DNA of 64,000 nucleotides from the NCBI GenBank assembly GCA_021371935.1, contig JAJFVF010000006.1, forward strand, positions 168,208 through 232,207, written 5' to 3'. Positions 8,672-17,993 of this stretch are shown in pieces; the stretch's first letter is position 1; every line of letters starts with the position of its first letter. Below the pieces are notes generated by a model that was not told the DNA's origin, made no database searches, and saw only the letters and a list, made by a program, of their open reading frames with translations. The position numbers and the translations under genes are program-made. This DNA is from a bacterium. GTDB lineage: Bacteria; Armatimonadota; UBA5829.

Positions 8672-10624
8672 ATGTTTGAAGAAATAACCAAATGCCTCGG
8701 GACGGACGGACGGTTCGCGCGTCTGTGCGAGGGTTACGAATATAGAGATGAACAGCTCAAGATGGCATCGGCTGTCGCTGACGCAATGCTGCACAAAGAA
8801 CACCTGCTTGTGGAAGCAGGCACCGGCGTCGGCAAGACGGTCGGCTATCTCACGCCTGCCGTCATCTATTCATCCGGCGCAAAACCGATCATCATATCGA
8901 CCCATACGATCAACCTCCAGGGTCAGCTCATCAACAAAGATATCCCCCTGATGCAGCAGGTGATGGAGGACCATCCTTTTACGGCTGTCCTGATGAAAGG
9001 CCGGAGCAACTTCGTCTGTCTGCAGGAACTCGATCATGCCGCCAAGTCGGTCATATACCATGAAGACCCTTTGTTCAAACAGCTTCAGGAATGGGCATCA
9101 AAGACACAAACTGGTGATGTCAGTGAACTGGACTTTACATTCCCCGACTGGTCCGAGGTCTGCTGCAACCAGGACACCTGCCGACACCAAGAGTGCCCTT
9201 ACAACTCCGAGCAGTGCTTCTATTACAAAATGCGCCGAGCCGCAGAGCTGGCGGATATCATAGTGGTGAACCATGCGCTCTTTTTCAGTGACCTCGGCCT
9301 CAAGATGACCGATCCCAAGAATGGAATTTTGCCCGACTACGGAGCCGTTATCTTCGACGAGGCGCATCACCTGGAAGATGTGGCGAGTAATATCTTCGGC
9401 ATCGAGTTCTCGAACTACCGCGTGCCTCAGCTCATCAGCCGCATCCGCAAGCGCAGGGAGATAGACATTCCTCAGGGTGAGCTTGAATATATCCTCAGTC
9501 TGAATAACACGCTCTTCGGTCCGTTCGATTCGATGCACAGGTCGGAGTTTTTCCTTGATGAGATGTATCAGTCCGTCGAAAAGCGCACCGTGGACGAGTC
9601 AGTCAATAACCTGATAACTCACCTGGACGGCCTGAACACCGCCTTGCTGGGTCAGGACACTCAGGATAACCCCGAACTCAAGGACCGCATAGACGGATAC
9701 CGAAAGATGCTTGCCCGTATGCGCGGTGAGCTTTCGGATCTGTTTTTTGCGGATCAACCCAATTACTTCAGATGGTGCGAAAAGCCCTCCGGCGGCAAGT
9801 TCGTGAGCTGCTACCTGCACCTGTCGCCTGTGAATGTGGCGGATATACTCCATGATGCGCTTTGGGGCAACCCAGAATCCGTAATTGCCACCTCCGCAAC
9901 ACTATCCAACTCGGGCACGTTCTGTTACCTCAAAAAGAGACTCGGCACACCCGATTGCAATGAACTGATCCTCGGCTCGCCGTTCGATTTCGAGCGACAG
10001 GCGCTGCTGTATGTGCCGGACGATCTTGCGTTTCCGTCGAATGCTCCTGAATATGCCGATGCCGTATCCGAAAAGATCAGACAGCTTTTGCTCGCATCTA
10101 ACGGCAGGGCATTCATGCTCTTCACATCATACCGGATGCTCAATGAGGTCTTCAATCGGTTGGTAGATGATGTCCCGTTCAGGCTCCTCAAGCAGGGCGA
10201 TATGTCTAATGATCGCCTAATAACCGAGTTCCGCGAGAACGATGACACGTGCCTTATGGGTGTGCACTCGTTCTGGGAGGGTGTGGACGTGAAGGGTGAG
10301 AGGCTCTCGTGCGTGATTATTGACAAGCTCCCGTTCGCAGTGCCGGACACGCCTACCAACAAAGCCCGATGCGAGCAGATCGAAAAAGAGGGCGGCAACT
10401 GGTTTGCCGAATACTCCATCCCCCAGGCTCAAATCCGTCTGAAGCAGGGTTTCGGCAGGCTGATACGCACCAAGACAGACCACGGGGTGGTCGCCATACT
10501 GGACTCTCGAATCCACATGAAGTTCTACGGCAAAGAGTTCCTCAAATACCTGCCGCACTGCAAGGGGACGAAGAAGGTGGAGAGAGTGAAGGAGTTTTTG
10601 GGAGTCAATATAAACAATATCTGA
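8672..10624 (+). CDS. dinG: DinG/Rad3-type ATP-dependent DNA helicase
   Basis: 650 aa superfamily 2 (XPD-like) 5'-3' DNA helicase that unwinds forked, R-loop or damaged structures. Seen: Walker A EAGTGVGKT (~48-56), four clustered cysteines CC-N4-C-N4-C-N6-C (about 163-180) typical of the 4Fe-4S domain, DEAH box FDEAHHLED (~226), VNHALFF, motif V HSFWEGVD, and motif VI QGFGRLIR with the arginine finger. No exonuclease domain is present, so it is the short DinG form, not the Firmicutes exonuclease fusion. AGG precedes the ATG. The following nuclease-like gene starts 26 bp downstream and is probably co-transcribed. Confidence 0.93.
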   Translation: MFEEITKCLGTDGRFARLCEGYEYRDEQLKMASAVADAMLHKEHLLVEAGTGVGKTVGYLTPAVIYSSGAKPIIISTHTINLQGQLINKDIPLMQQVMEDHPFTAVLMKGRSNFVCLQELDHAAKSVIYHEDPLFKQLQEWASKTQTGDVSELDFTFPDWSEVCCNQDTCRHQECPYNSEQCFYYKMRRAAELADIIVVNHALFFSDLGLKMTDPKNGILPDYGAVIFDEAHHLEDVASNIFGIEFSNYRVPQLISRIRKRREIDIPQGELEYILSLNNTLFGPFDSMHRSEFFLDEMYQSVEKRTVDESVNNLITHLDGLNTALLGQDTQDNPELKDRIDGYRKMLARMRGELSDLFFADQPNYFRWCEKPSGGKFVSCYLHLSPVNVADILHDALWGNPESVIATSATLSNSGTFCYLKKRLGTPDCNELILGSPFDFERQALLYVPDDLAFPSNAPEYADAVSEKIRQLLLASNGRAFMLFTSYRMLNEVFNRLVDDVPFRLLKQGDMSNDRLITEFRENDDTCLMGVHSFWEGVDVKGERLSCVIIDKLPFAVPDTPTNKARCEQIEKEGGNWFAEYSIPQAQIRLKQGFGRLIRTKTDHGVVAILDSRIHMKFYGKEFLKYLPHCKGTKKVERVKEFLGVNINNI

Positions 10625-10650
10625 GCCTAAGCTCAGAAAGGACACAGCAA

Positions 10651-11862
10651 ATGAACCCCAAAAAACAGGGGCAATATATACATGAATTGTTTATGGATGC
10701 CGGAAAGCAACTGAGAACGCAATTCCGCTTCTTGCAAACGAATCCGCATTATGGCGAGCGTGGTGGTGAAGCGGAAGACATTGTAAAGGCATTTCTGAAT
10801 GATCACCTTCCAAAGAGATTTTCTGCTGAGACGGGATTTGTAGTTGACGATGAAGGAGGGGTAAGTAAACAGTGCGATATCATAATTTACGATGCTCTAA
10901 ATAGCCCCGTTTGTCGAGTAGGCAGCCGGGCAATGATCTTGCCATCTGACAATGTTGCCAGTGTTTTCGAAGTCAAATCCAAGTTGACCAAACACGAGTT
11001 GAATGATGCGGCTGAAAAAATTGCCTCAGTAAAGCGCCTTCGTCGAACTGAGCTTCCACAGAGAAAGGGCGGTGAATTGGCTCGATTTATGAAGCGCCCA
11101 CTGGGAGTAGTTTTTGCATTTAGCGCAAAGACAAAACCTGAGACAGTTGCAAAAAACCTTGTCGAAATCAATTCAGCCCGACCAACATCAGAATGGATAG
11201 ATGTTATCCTCATTTTGGATGTAGCAGTGATTGGATATTTCTGCCAGTCACCAGTCAGCAGTGAGCTTGCTTGCTTTGGCGGTGCTGCTGATGACAATTT
11301 CTTGATCCCACCTTACTATGTGCATCTTGGTGTCGAGAATCTTGGTGAACTAGCGCTAAACGGACTCTTATTCAACTTGATTGAACATCTAGCTGTTTAT
11401 AGGGAGCAACCGTTTGTTAAGTATAAGGCAATGTTGGGGTCGCAAACAACTGAAGTCTTCACCGTACAAAGCTACCAATACAACCTTACCCGGGAACTTG
11501 TTAATACTGAAAGCTACCACACAGATGAAAATTTTGCAGGCCCAAGTGTACGGTTCAATCTTTTTGGAAAAGAGGATAATAACTTTATTGGACAAATCGG
11601 ATGGATGCCTTGGCAAGATGGAGGAGTGATAACATACTCTGGCTCTCTACCAGTGGAAGCTATCCAAATACATTACAGGGCACAGCTAAAAACCAAACTG
11701 GTGTTTTTCCCTGTTCTGGGTGGTAGACTGTGGCTTTCCTGTGTTCTCCCCCTTGGTAAAGAAAAATTCGAATCTGCAACCAGAGTATTTATTGATGGAG
11801 TTAGAGCAATGCGTGAAGATGAACCGGGCGGGAGTCTAGATTTTCTTGGTTTGACGCCATAG
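10651..11862 (+). CDS. PD-(D/E)XK nuclease-like protein (resembles DUF6602 proteins)
   Basis: 403 aa. Residues ~30-125 look like a PD-(D/E)XK core: acidic helix (ERGGEAEDI, ~36-44), Asp76 in KQCDIIIYD, and the E-x-K motif in VFEVKSK (Glu107, Lys109). The order and spacing resemble DUF6602-type proteins, often annotated as nuclease-like; the family match is from memory. The remaining ~270 residues, including FIGQIGWMPWQDGG, are not recognised. ATG 10651 is chosen because AAAGGA lies 8 nt upstream; a longer frame would begin inside the helicase gene. Base composition appears more AT-rich than dinG. It follows dinG by 26 bp, so coupling with a helicase is plausible. A defence or repair function is not demonstrated. 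Confidence 0.75.
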   Translation: MNPKKQGQYIHELFMDAGKQLRTQFRFLQTNPHYGERGGEAEDIVKAFLNDHLPKRFSAETGFVVDDEGGVSKQCDIIIYDALNSPVCRVGSRAMILPSDNVASVFEVKSKLTKHELNDAAEKIASVKRLRRTELPQRKGGELARFMKRPLGVVFAFSAKTKPETVAKNLVEINSARPTSEWIDVILILDVAVIGYFCQSPVSSELACFGGAADDNFLIPPYYVHLGVENLGELALNGLLFNLIEHLAVYREQPFVKYKAMLGSQTTEVFTVQSYQYNLTRELVNTESYHTDENFAGPSVRFNLFGKEDNNFIGQIGWMPWQDGGVITYSGSLPVEAIQIHYRAQLKTKLVFFPVLGGRLWLSCVLPLGKEKFESATRVFIDGVRAMREDEPGGSLDFLGLTP

Positions 11863-11925
11863 CAATTGTTATCCGGAGACGTAAAAAACCTGATTGTCCG
11901 GGGAATCTAGCACCTAATAAATCCA

Positions 11926-12004
11926 GTCATTTCGAGCACAGCGAGAAATCTGCTTTGCGCAAAGTCAGATTCAAAGCAGATTCCTCACGTTCGTTCGGAA
12001 TGAC
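11926..12004. repeat. Imperfect palindromic intergenic repeat, GTCATT type
   Basis: The element begins GTCATTTCGAGC and ends GTTCGTTCGGAATGAC. Its inner arms AATCTGCTTTG and CAAAGCAGATT pair exactly. It lies in the 256-bp gap between the nuclease-like gene and the GNAT gene. Similar GTCATT...AATGAC palindromes are scattered in many bacterial genomes. A relative occurs at 50838-50923 and a fragment near 63860. Confidence 0.75.
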
Positions 12005-12118
12005 AAGCGTGAGGGGCTTCTTCTGATCTTATCCCTACCTGGAGGGTTTGGCAATACAACCTCAAGATGAGACACCTGTAGTGAAGGAAAACACCCCAGT
12101 TCCAGCAAAGTTACACCT

Positions 12119-12619
12119 ATGACATCCGAACTAAAAGAACTCACCCCATCCGACGGCCGGGAAATATTCGATATGCTCAAGGAGATCGGACCGGGTGAAA
12201 ATGGGTTTGTGAACTCAGGGTATGACGTTGAGTATGTGGACTTTCCCGCCTACCTGCAACGCCATGCAAATATGGCCAAGGGAATAGGCATTGACCTTAC
12301 CAGATATGTCCCCCAGACCATGTATTGGCTCTATGTGGACGGCAGGCCGGTAGGAATAGGCAAACTCAGGCATTATCTCAATGACTATCTCATGAAAATC
12401 GGCGGGCATATCGGCTATGCCATAAGACCATCTGAACGCGGAAAAGGCTATGGCACACTCATCCTAAAGGAACTGCTGATCAAAGCGCGCGAGAAGGGAA
12501 TCGAGGAAGCCCTCGTCACCTGCCGGGAAGACAACATACGTTCCAGAAAAATTATTGAGCGCAATGGCGGCAAGCTGGCAGATATTACCGACGCAGAGTG
12601 CAGATACTGGATACCCTAA
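12119..12619 (+). CDS. GNAT family N-acetyltransferase
   Basis: 166 aa acetyl-CoA-dependent acyltransferase of the GNAT fold. Seen: motif A region GYAIRPSERGKGYGTLIL (acetyl-CoA pyrophosphate loop RGKGYG) and motif B NIRSRKIIERNGG. The N-terminal half carries a long substrate region. It is similar in style to predicted acetyltransferases such as YjbC/Eis-like small proteins, but the substrate is unknown. No clear Shine-Dalgarno precedes the ATG. The stop overlaps the convergent ABC transporter stop in the four bases CTAA (12616-12619). Confidence 0.88.
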   Translation: MTSELKELTPSDGREIFDMLKEIGPGENGFVNSGYDVEYVDFPAYLQRHANMAKGIGIDLTRYVPQTMYWLYVDGRPVGIGKLRHYLNDYLMKIGGHIGYAIRPSERGKGYGTLILKELLIKAREKGIEEALVTCREDNIRSRKIIERNGGKLADITDAECRYWIP

Positions 12620-14445
12620 TTCGGTTCTTTGCTGATTGTCTGCCCAATACCAAGATGGCTCGTGCATAACTTGTAATAATGGCCGCGCCCCTTAATAAGC
12701 TGTTTGTGCGTCCCCTGCTCCGCTATCTCGCCGTTCTCGATCACGATAATCTTGTCCGCGCGCTGGATAGTGTTCAGCCTGTGCGCAATGATAAAGCTGG
12801 TCCTGCCCTCCATCAGCCGGTGCAGAGCCTGCTGAATGTGGATTTCGGTGCGCGTATCCACGCTGCTGGTCGCCTCGTCCAGTATCAATACAGCCGGGTC
12901 TGCAAGCAGTGCGCGGGCTATGGCAAGCAGCTGCCTCTGACCCTGGCTCAGGCTCCCTCCCGCATCAGTGAGCAGAGTGTCATAGCCATGCGGCAGGTGA
13001 TGGATGAACGAATCTGCATTGGCGAATTTGGCAGCGGCTTCCACCTGTTCATCGGTGGCGTCCGGCCTGCCGTAGCGGATATTCTCGCGGACGGTGTCGG
13101 TAAAGAGGAACGTATCCTGCAGCACGATCCCTAAAGACGTGCGCAGAGCACTTTTTTTGAGGTCGCGGATATCCCTGCCGTCAAGGACTATGCTGCCTTT
13201 GCCTATATCATAGAAGCGAGTCAGGAGGTTGATGATCGTGGTCTTGCCCGCACCGGTCGAGCCGACAAGCGCCACTGTCTGCCCGGCATCAACGTGGAAC
13301 GTTATGTCTTTGAGCACCAATGCATCTTCATCATAGCCGAAATTGACACCCTTGAAGTCTATCTCGCCGCGCACATCGCCCGTATCCAGCGCTCCCACTT
13401 CGTCTATATCGTTGGATGTCTCGTCCATGACTGCAAACACACGCTCGGCACCGGCGAGAGCCTGCTGGATCGTGCCGTATATGTTCGCAATCTGGATAAG
13501 CGGTCTGTTGAAATAGTCGGCATAGTTGATGAATGCTGCAACGATACCTATTGTGGTCATGCCTTTCGCCACCATCCATGCGCCCGAGCCGGTCACTATC
13601 GCAAAGCCTATGTTGCGATACATGTTCATCATCGGACCCATCAGACCGATATATATCAGCGCTTTCATCGCCGTTTTTCTCAGGTCGACATTGGCTCTGC
13701 CGAAGTCCTCAACAGCCTGGCACTCATGGCAGCATGTCTTGATGACCCTCTGGCCAGAGATCGACTCCTCGATTATGCCGTTGAGCTGACCCAGAGAGTC
13801 CTGCCTTGCACGAAATCCCTGCCTGGTGCGGTCGGCCATCAGCCTGGTCGAGATCATAATCAGCGGCATCGTCACAAGGCTGACAATCGCCAGATGCCAG
13901 TTCAGCTTGAACATAATTATCCCGGCTCCCACAATCGCCAACACACTCCCGATAAGCTGAGCCACACCGTCGGCAAGTGTAGAGCTGATGGTGTCGGTGT
14001 CGTTGGTCAGCCTGCTCATCAGATCACCATGCGGATTGCGGTCGAAGAATCGAAGTGAAAGTGTCTGCAGGTGGCCGAAGAGGTCTGCTCTGATATCTTT
14101 TACGCACCTTTGAGCGATGCGGATCATACCTATCATCTGCAGCCATGTCCCGCCCGCGCTCAGCAGATACACAACAATCAGCAACCCGATCACACGCGCC
14201 AAACCCGGCAGGTCGCCATGAGAGATATACTTGTCTATCGCCCGGCCTATCAGAAACGGTCCGCACAACGACAAGCCTGTCGTGGCTGCGACCAGGAATG
14301 TGATCCAGACAAGTTCGAGCCTGTATGTGCGCAGATACTTCCATAGACGCCTGAGAAGCACGCGGCGGTTTTTAACCGACACGGTGCTCGCAAATCCACC
14401 ATGCCTGGGTCCCATGTGGTCGGTCATTGTGCGTTTATTTGCCAC
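12616..14445 (-). CDS. Heterodimeric ABC exporter, canonical-Walker B half
   Basis: 609 aa half-transporter: N-terminal six-helix exporter domain (~30-320) and C-terminal ATPase. Seen: Walker A GSTGAGKT, Q-loop VLQDTFLF, Walker B plus catalytic Glu LILDEATSSVD and H-loop IIAHRLNT are intact, but the signature reads LSQGQ instead of LSGGQ. This is the pattern of BmrCD/TM287-288-type heterodimers, where the degenerate signature faces the partner's degenerate Walker B. The start is the GTG at 14445 with GGAGG 6 nt upstream, overlapping the partner's stop by 11 nt. Likely exports drugs or lipids across the inner membrane; the substrate is unknown. Confidence 0.93.
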   Translation of the reverse strand: MANKRTMTDHMGPRHGGFASTVSVKNRRVLLRRLWKYLRTYRLELVWITFLVAATTGLSLCGPFLIGRAIDKYISHGDLPGLARVIGLLIVVYLLSAGGTWLQMIGMIRIAQRCVKDIRADLFGHLQTLSLRFFDRNPHGDLMSRLTNDTDTISSTLADGVAQLIGSVLAIVGAGIIMFKLNWHLAIVSLVTMPLIMISTRLMADRTRQGFRARQDSLGQLNGIIEESISGQRVIKTCCHECQAVEDFGRANVDLRKTAMKALIYIGLMGPMMNMYRNIGFAIVTGSGAWMVAKGMTTIGIVAAFINYADYFNRPLIQIANIYGTIQQALAGAERVFAVMDETSNDIDEVGALDTGDVRGEIDFKGVNFGYDEDALVLKDITFHVDAGQTVALVGSTGAGKTTIINLLTRFYDIGKGSIVLDGRDIRDLKKSALRTSLGIVLQDTFLFTDTVRENIRYGRPDATDEQVEAAAKFANADSFIHHLPHGYDTLLTDAGGSLSQGQRQLLAIARALLADPAVLILDEATSSVDTRTEIHIQQALHRLMEGRTSFIIAHRLNTIQRADKIIVIENGEIAEQGTHKQLIKGRGHYYKLCTSHLGIGQTISKEPN

Positions 14446-16180
14446 TGTCGACCTCCACTGCACCCACCTGCGACTGGTATATCCCCTGATAAACTTCACT
14501 GGACCTGAGCAGTTCGTCATGAGTGCCTACGGCGGCAAGCATACCGTCTTCGATCACAAGTATCTTATCTGCATCGACGACTGACCTGATCCTCTGCGCT
14601 ATCACAAACCGTGTGCACTTATGCGACCAGGCATTCAGAGCGTCGAATATTTTGCGCTCGGTAATCATATCGACCGAACTGGTGCAGTCATCCAGAATCA
14701 ATATTGCAGGGCGGCTGACCAGTGCACGGGCAATCGACAGGCGCTGCTTCTGCCCACCGGAGATATTGACTCCGCGCTGACCCAGCATAGAATCATAACC
14801 ATCTGCAAAACCTGTAATGAACTCATGCGCCTGCGCCATCTTGGCAGCCTTGATGACCTCATCGTCCGTCGCATCCGGACTGCCGAAGCGTATGTTGTCA
14901 CGTATTGTTCCAGAAAACAGGATCGTATCCTGCAAGACCATGGCTATCTGGCGCCTCAGGCTCTCCTGGGTCAGTTCGCGGATGTCCATGCCGTCAAGCC
15001 GGATGCTGCCTGCGCTCACGTCATAAAGCCTGGGAATCATATGAACCAGGCTGGACTTACCCGAACCAGTTGCGCCCAGAATCGCTATCGTCTCCCCCGG
15101 CTCGGCTTCAAGAGATATATCTTTGAGCACGTTTCCATCAGAGCCATTATAGCTGAACCCGACATTATCGAATGTCACGCTTCCGCGCAGCTTTGGGGCT
15201 TCCTTTGCAGTTGTTGTGTCCTGGACTTCGGGAGTGGTGTCGAGCACATTTATGATCCGTGCAGCAGAAGCATCGGCTCTGGATATTCGCATCAACAGCA
15301 TGCTCACCATCATCAGTGATCCGAGCATCTGGGTCAGATAGTTCACATAAGCCAGCAGTTGGCCGACCTTGAGGCTCCCATTGTTGACTGATATGCCACC
15401 GAACCACAGCACCCCCACAATACCGAGGTTCATAACCATCAGCATGCCTGGGAACATGACAGCGATCAGCGAAGATGCATGCGTGGTCATATCGCAAAGA
15501 TTCTCATTTGCTTTGCCGAAGCGCTCGCACTCATGTCCGGAACGCGAGAATGCCTTCACTACACGCACACCGGCAAGGTTTTCCTGAACAATCGAGTTTA
15601 TCGAATCCAGCCGCTCCTGAACAGATGTAAACAGCGGATTTGCCTTGCGCCTGACAACATGTATCATCAGCAGAAGGATCGGACTGAGCACAACCAACAG
15701 CAGCGAGAGTTTTGGAGAAGTCACAATTGCAAGCGCCAGGCTGCCCACCATCAACAGCGGCGCTCTCACCAGAACCCGCAGGAACATTATTACCGCTTCC
15801 TGCACCTGATCAATGTCGTTCGTGAGATGGGTTATGAGCGAACCCGTGCCGAGGTGATCGATATTGCCGAATGAGAGCGCTTGGACTTTCTTAAACAGAT
15901 CGGCACGCAGGTCGGTCGAGAAATTCAGAGCCGCAATTGTCGAGAAAACTGTGCATCCTGCGCCTCCGACCAGACCGATCAGGGCTACAATAATCATTAT
16001 CAGCCCATGATGAAGCACATAGCCCACATCGTGGCGGGCAATGCCTATATCGACAATCGATTGCAGCAGCCGGGGCTGTGACAGGTCCATCGAGACCTCG
16101 ACTATCATAAAAATGGGCGCCAGCAGCGCCCATACCCAATACGGTCTCAGGTAATAAGACATTCGTTTTACTTGTTTCAT
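14435..16180 (-). CDS. Heterodimeric ABC exporter, degenerate-site half
   Basis: 581 aa: exporter membrane domain (~15-310) followed by an ATPase domain. Walker A GATGSGKS and signature NISGGQKQ are canonical. Walker B ends LILDDCTSSVD with Asp replacing the catalytic Glu, and the H-loop His is Gln (VIAQRIRS). It therefore contributes the inactive ATP site, while its intact signature completes the partner's active site. The two genes are translationally coupled. The glycosyltransferase-like gene ends 47 bp upstream on the same strand, so all three may be co-transcribed. Confidence 0.93.
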   Translation of the reverse strand: MKQVKRMSYYLRPYWVWALLAPIFMIVEVSMDLSQPRLLQSIVDIGIARHDVGYVLHHGLIMIIVALIGLVGGAGCTVFSTIAALNFSTDLRADLFKKVQALSFGNIDHLGTGSLITHLTNDIDQVQEAVIMFLRVLVRAPLLMVGSLALAIVTSPKLSLLLVVLSPILLLMIHVVRRKANPLFTSVQERLDSINSIVQENLAGVRVVKAFSRSGHECERFGKANENLCDMTTHASSLIAVMFPGMLMVMNLGIVGVLWFGGISVNNGSLKVGQLLAYVNYLTQMLGSLMMVSMLLMRISRADASAARIINVLDTTPEVQDTTTAKEAPKLRGSVTFDNVGFSYNGSDGNVLKDISLEAEPGETIAILGATGSGKSSLVHMIPRLYDVSAGSIRLDGMDIRELTQESLRRQIAMVLQDTILFSGTIRDNIRFGSPDATDDEVIKAAKMAQAHEFITGFADGYDSMLGQRGVNISGGQKQRLSIARALVSRPAILILDDCTSSVDMITERKIFDALNAWSHKCTRFVIAQRIRSVVDADKILVIEDGMLAAVGTHDELLRSSEVYQGIYQSQVGAVEVDSGK

Positions 16181-16227
16181 TTCGTGCCGTTCTCATTTCG
16201 CCGACTGTGCTTTAAGTGCATTGGCAT

Positions 16228-17886
16228 CTACTCTACTTCGGCAGGCACAGACTGCCTGGACTGCTTTGCAAGCTCAAGATTATCACGAGCGCTGGTATCA
16301 TGTGGATTGATTTTCAGGACAGCAGTAAACTGTGCAATGGCCTCATCTGTTCTACCCTGCTGAGCCAGTAATACACCAAGATTGTTGCGTGCCTTTGTAT
16401 GCTTCGGATATTGACGTATTATGGCCGAATATAAAGACATCGCCTCTTTTACTTTGCCCTGAGCGCACAAAGCATTGCCAAGGTTATATTTGGCATCAGT
16501 GTATTCAGAATGATAGCGCAGTGCCTGCCTGAACATTTTTTCAGCGCTCTCGGATTCACCTCTATCCAGCAGAGCATTACCCAAATTATTATATGCAAGC
16601 GAGTTGCCGTCGGTCACCTTAATTGCATGTCCGAAAAGAGTGGCGCTGTCCTGCCAGTAACCGACAGTCCTGTATGCCACGGCAGACAAGGTCAAAATCA
16701 CAATAACCGAAGCCGCACTCAGTAACCTGGTCGCCCAAACACCGGGTCGCAGCAGATCAGGAATACCCCAGGCAATTATCATGAATATTCCAATCAATGA
16801 AACGTATGTATAGCGATCAGCCATGGCATGCTTGCCGACCTGGACAATGCCGATCACGGGAATCAGCGTTATCAGATACCACAGCCACCCAACTGCAACG
16901 CTTGGAAATCTGCGCAGCGAACGCAGCGCCATTACAGTTATTGTTATCAACACTACAAAAGATATAATAACTAACCACACAGGCAAAGACTTGCCCGGGT
17001 GCGGATACAATATCGCAAGATTTGCAGGCCATATGGTCTTAACCAGATACATCACATAAGCAACCACAGCATTTGCAATGCGCACGCCTAAAGGGTAACT
17101 TTGAAATGTGCCCACTGCCCCACCTGCACGTTGGGCATAGAACGTAACTACGCAACTGAGGGCAGTCATGGCAAACAGTGGAATTTTTTCAACTACCACC
17201 GCTCGCAAATTTTTCATATAATCGCCGGATATATCGATACGGCGCAACGGCCATACATCGATAAGCAGAAGAACCAGTGGAAGCGTCACAAGCATGGGCT
17301 TTGCCATCAAACCAAGACCAAAGAACACAATAATCCACCAGTATGCAGACTTTCTGGGTTGTCGTACGTAGCGAATGTAGGCCAGCATAGTCAGCAGCCA
17401 GAATAAAGTGCTCAGGACATCCTTGCGCTCTGTCACCCAGGCGACCGATTCGACATGAAGCGGATGCACGGCAAACAAAGCTGCCACCAATGCGCTTCGC
17501 CAACGGCATCTCGTTATAGACAGCAGCAGAACAAATAAAAGTATTGTATTTGCTTCGTGAAGCACAAGGTTGGTAAGGTGGTAGACACCGGCATCGGTAT
17601 TGCCGATTTCGACATCGAAGCAGGACAATACTCCACTCAAGCTCGAATCCATCATCAGAGACATCCATGTAAGCGGGTGCCAGTTTGATTGTGTTACAGT
17701 TGTCAGCGCCCACTTTGCTGTGGACTCGTAGAGCCCAGCACGCACTGCAGGATTTTTCTGGACATATACATCATCATCAAAATTCACGAAGTCGAAATTG
17801 GTTACCTGCCAGTAGACTGCTGCAGTAATCAATATCAAAAATAAGCAAATCAGGTATTCGAGTCTTGGCTGCCGCAAATTACCCAA
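16228..17886 (-). CDS. TMTC-like GT-C membrane glycosyltransferase with TPR repeats
   Basis: 552 aa polytopic membrane protein. A first TM (EYLICLFLILITAAVYW) is followed by the luminal acidic motif NFDDDVYV characteristic of GT-C enzymes, about ten TMs including HPLHVESVAWVTERKDVLS, and three to four TPR units near residues 425-535 (NSLAYNNLGNALLDRGE, YNLGNALCAQGK, ARNNLGVLLAQQGR). This order matches TMTC-type O-mannosyltransferases and bacterial relatives using polyprenyl-phosphate sugars. The start is TTG 17886 with GGAGG 8 nt upstream; the frame continues to 17934 without a ribosome site. It may glycosylate exported proteins or lipids; the acceptor is unknown. Confidence 0.8.
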   Translation of the reverse strand: MGNLRQPRLEYLICLFLILITAAVYWQVTNFDFVNFDDDVYVQKNPAVRAGLYESTAKWALTTVTQSNWHPLTWMSLMMDSSLSGVLSCFDVEIGNTDAGVYHLTNLVLHEANTILLFVLLLSITRCRWRSALVAALFAVHPLHVESVAWVTERKDVLSTLFWLLTMLAYIRYVRQPRKSAYWWIIVFFGLGLMAKPMLVTLPLVLLLIDVWPLRRIDISGDYMKNLRAVVVEKIPLFAMTALSCVVTFYAQRAGGAVGTFQSYPLGVRIANAVVAYVMYLVKTIWPANLAILYPHPGKSLPVWLVIISFVVLITITVMALRSLRRFPSVAVGWLWYLITLIPVIGIVQVGKHAMADRYTYVSLIGIFMIIAWGIPDLLRPGVWATRLLSAASVIVILTLSAVAYRTVGYWQDSATLFGHAIKVTDGNSLAYNNLGNALLDRGESESAEKMFRQALRYHSEYTDAKYNLGNALCAQGKVKEAMSLYSAIIRQYPKHTKARNNLGVLLAQQGRTDEAIAQFTAVLKINPHDTSARDNLELAKQSRQSVPAEVE

Positions 17887-17993
17887 TTCAGACGCCTCCG
17901 CTTTTATCTTATGATCATAATAGCACAGCGGCAATTTTGATGCTACTGATTTATGCCATAAGGTGAGCGCTGCGACAGACTCTGATGGTTATG

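Noticed and set aside
10621..10636. CTGAGC/GCTCAG hairpin after dinG as a terminator
   Set aside because: The stem is only 6 bp with no T-run and the next gene's ribosome site follows immediately.
10369..10650. N-terminal extension of the nuclease-like gene into dinG
   Set aside because: It lies inside the dinG gene in another frame, while ATG 10651 has a good ribosome site.
13294..14058. Open frame of 254 codons antisense to the ABC exporter
   Set aside because: It overlaps a canonical ABC protein and its product is compositionally odd.
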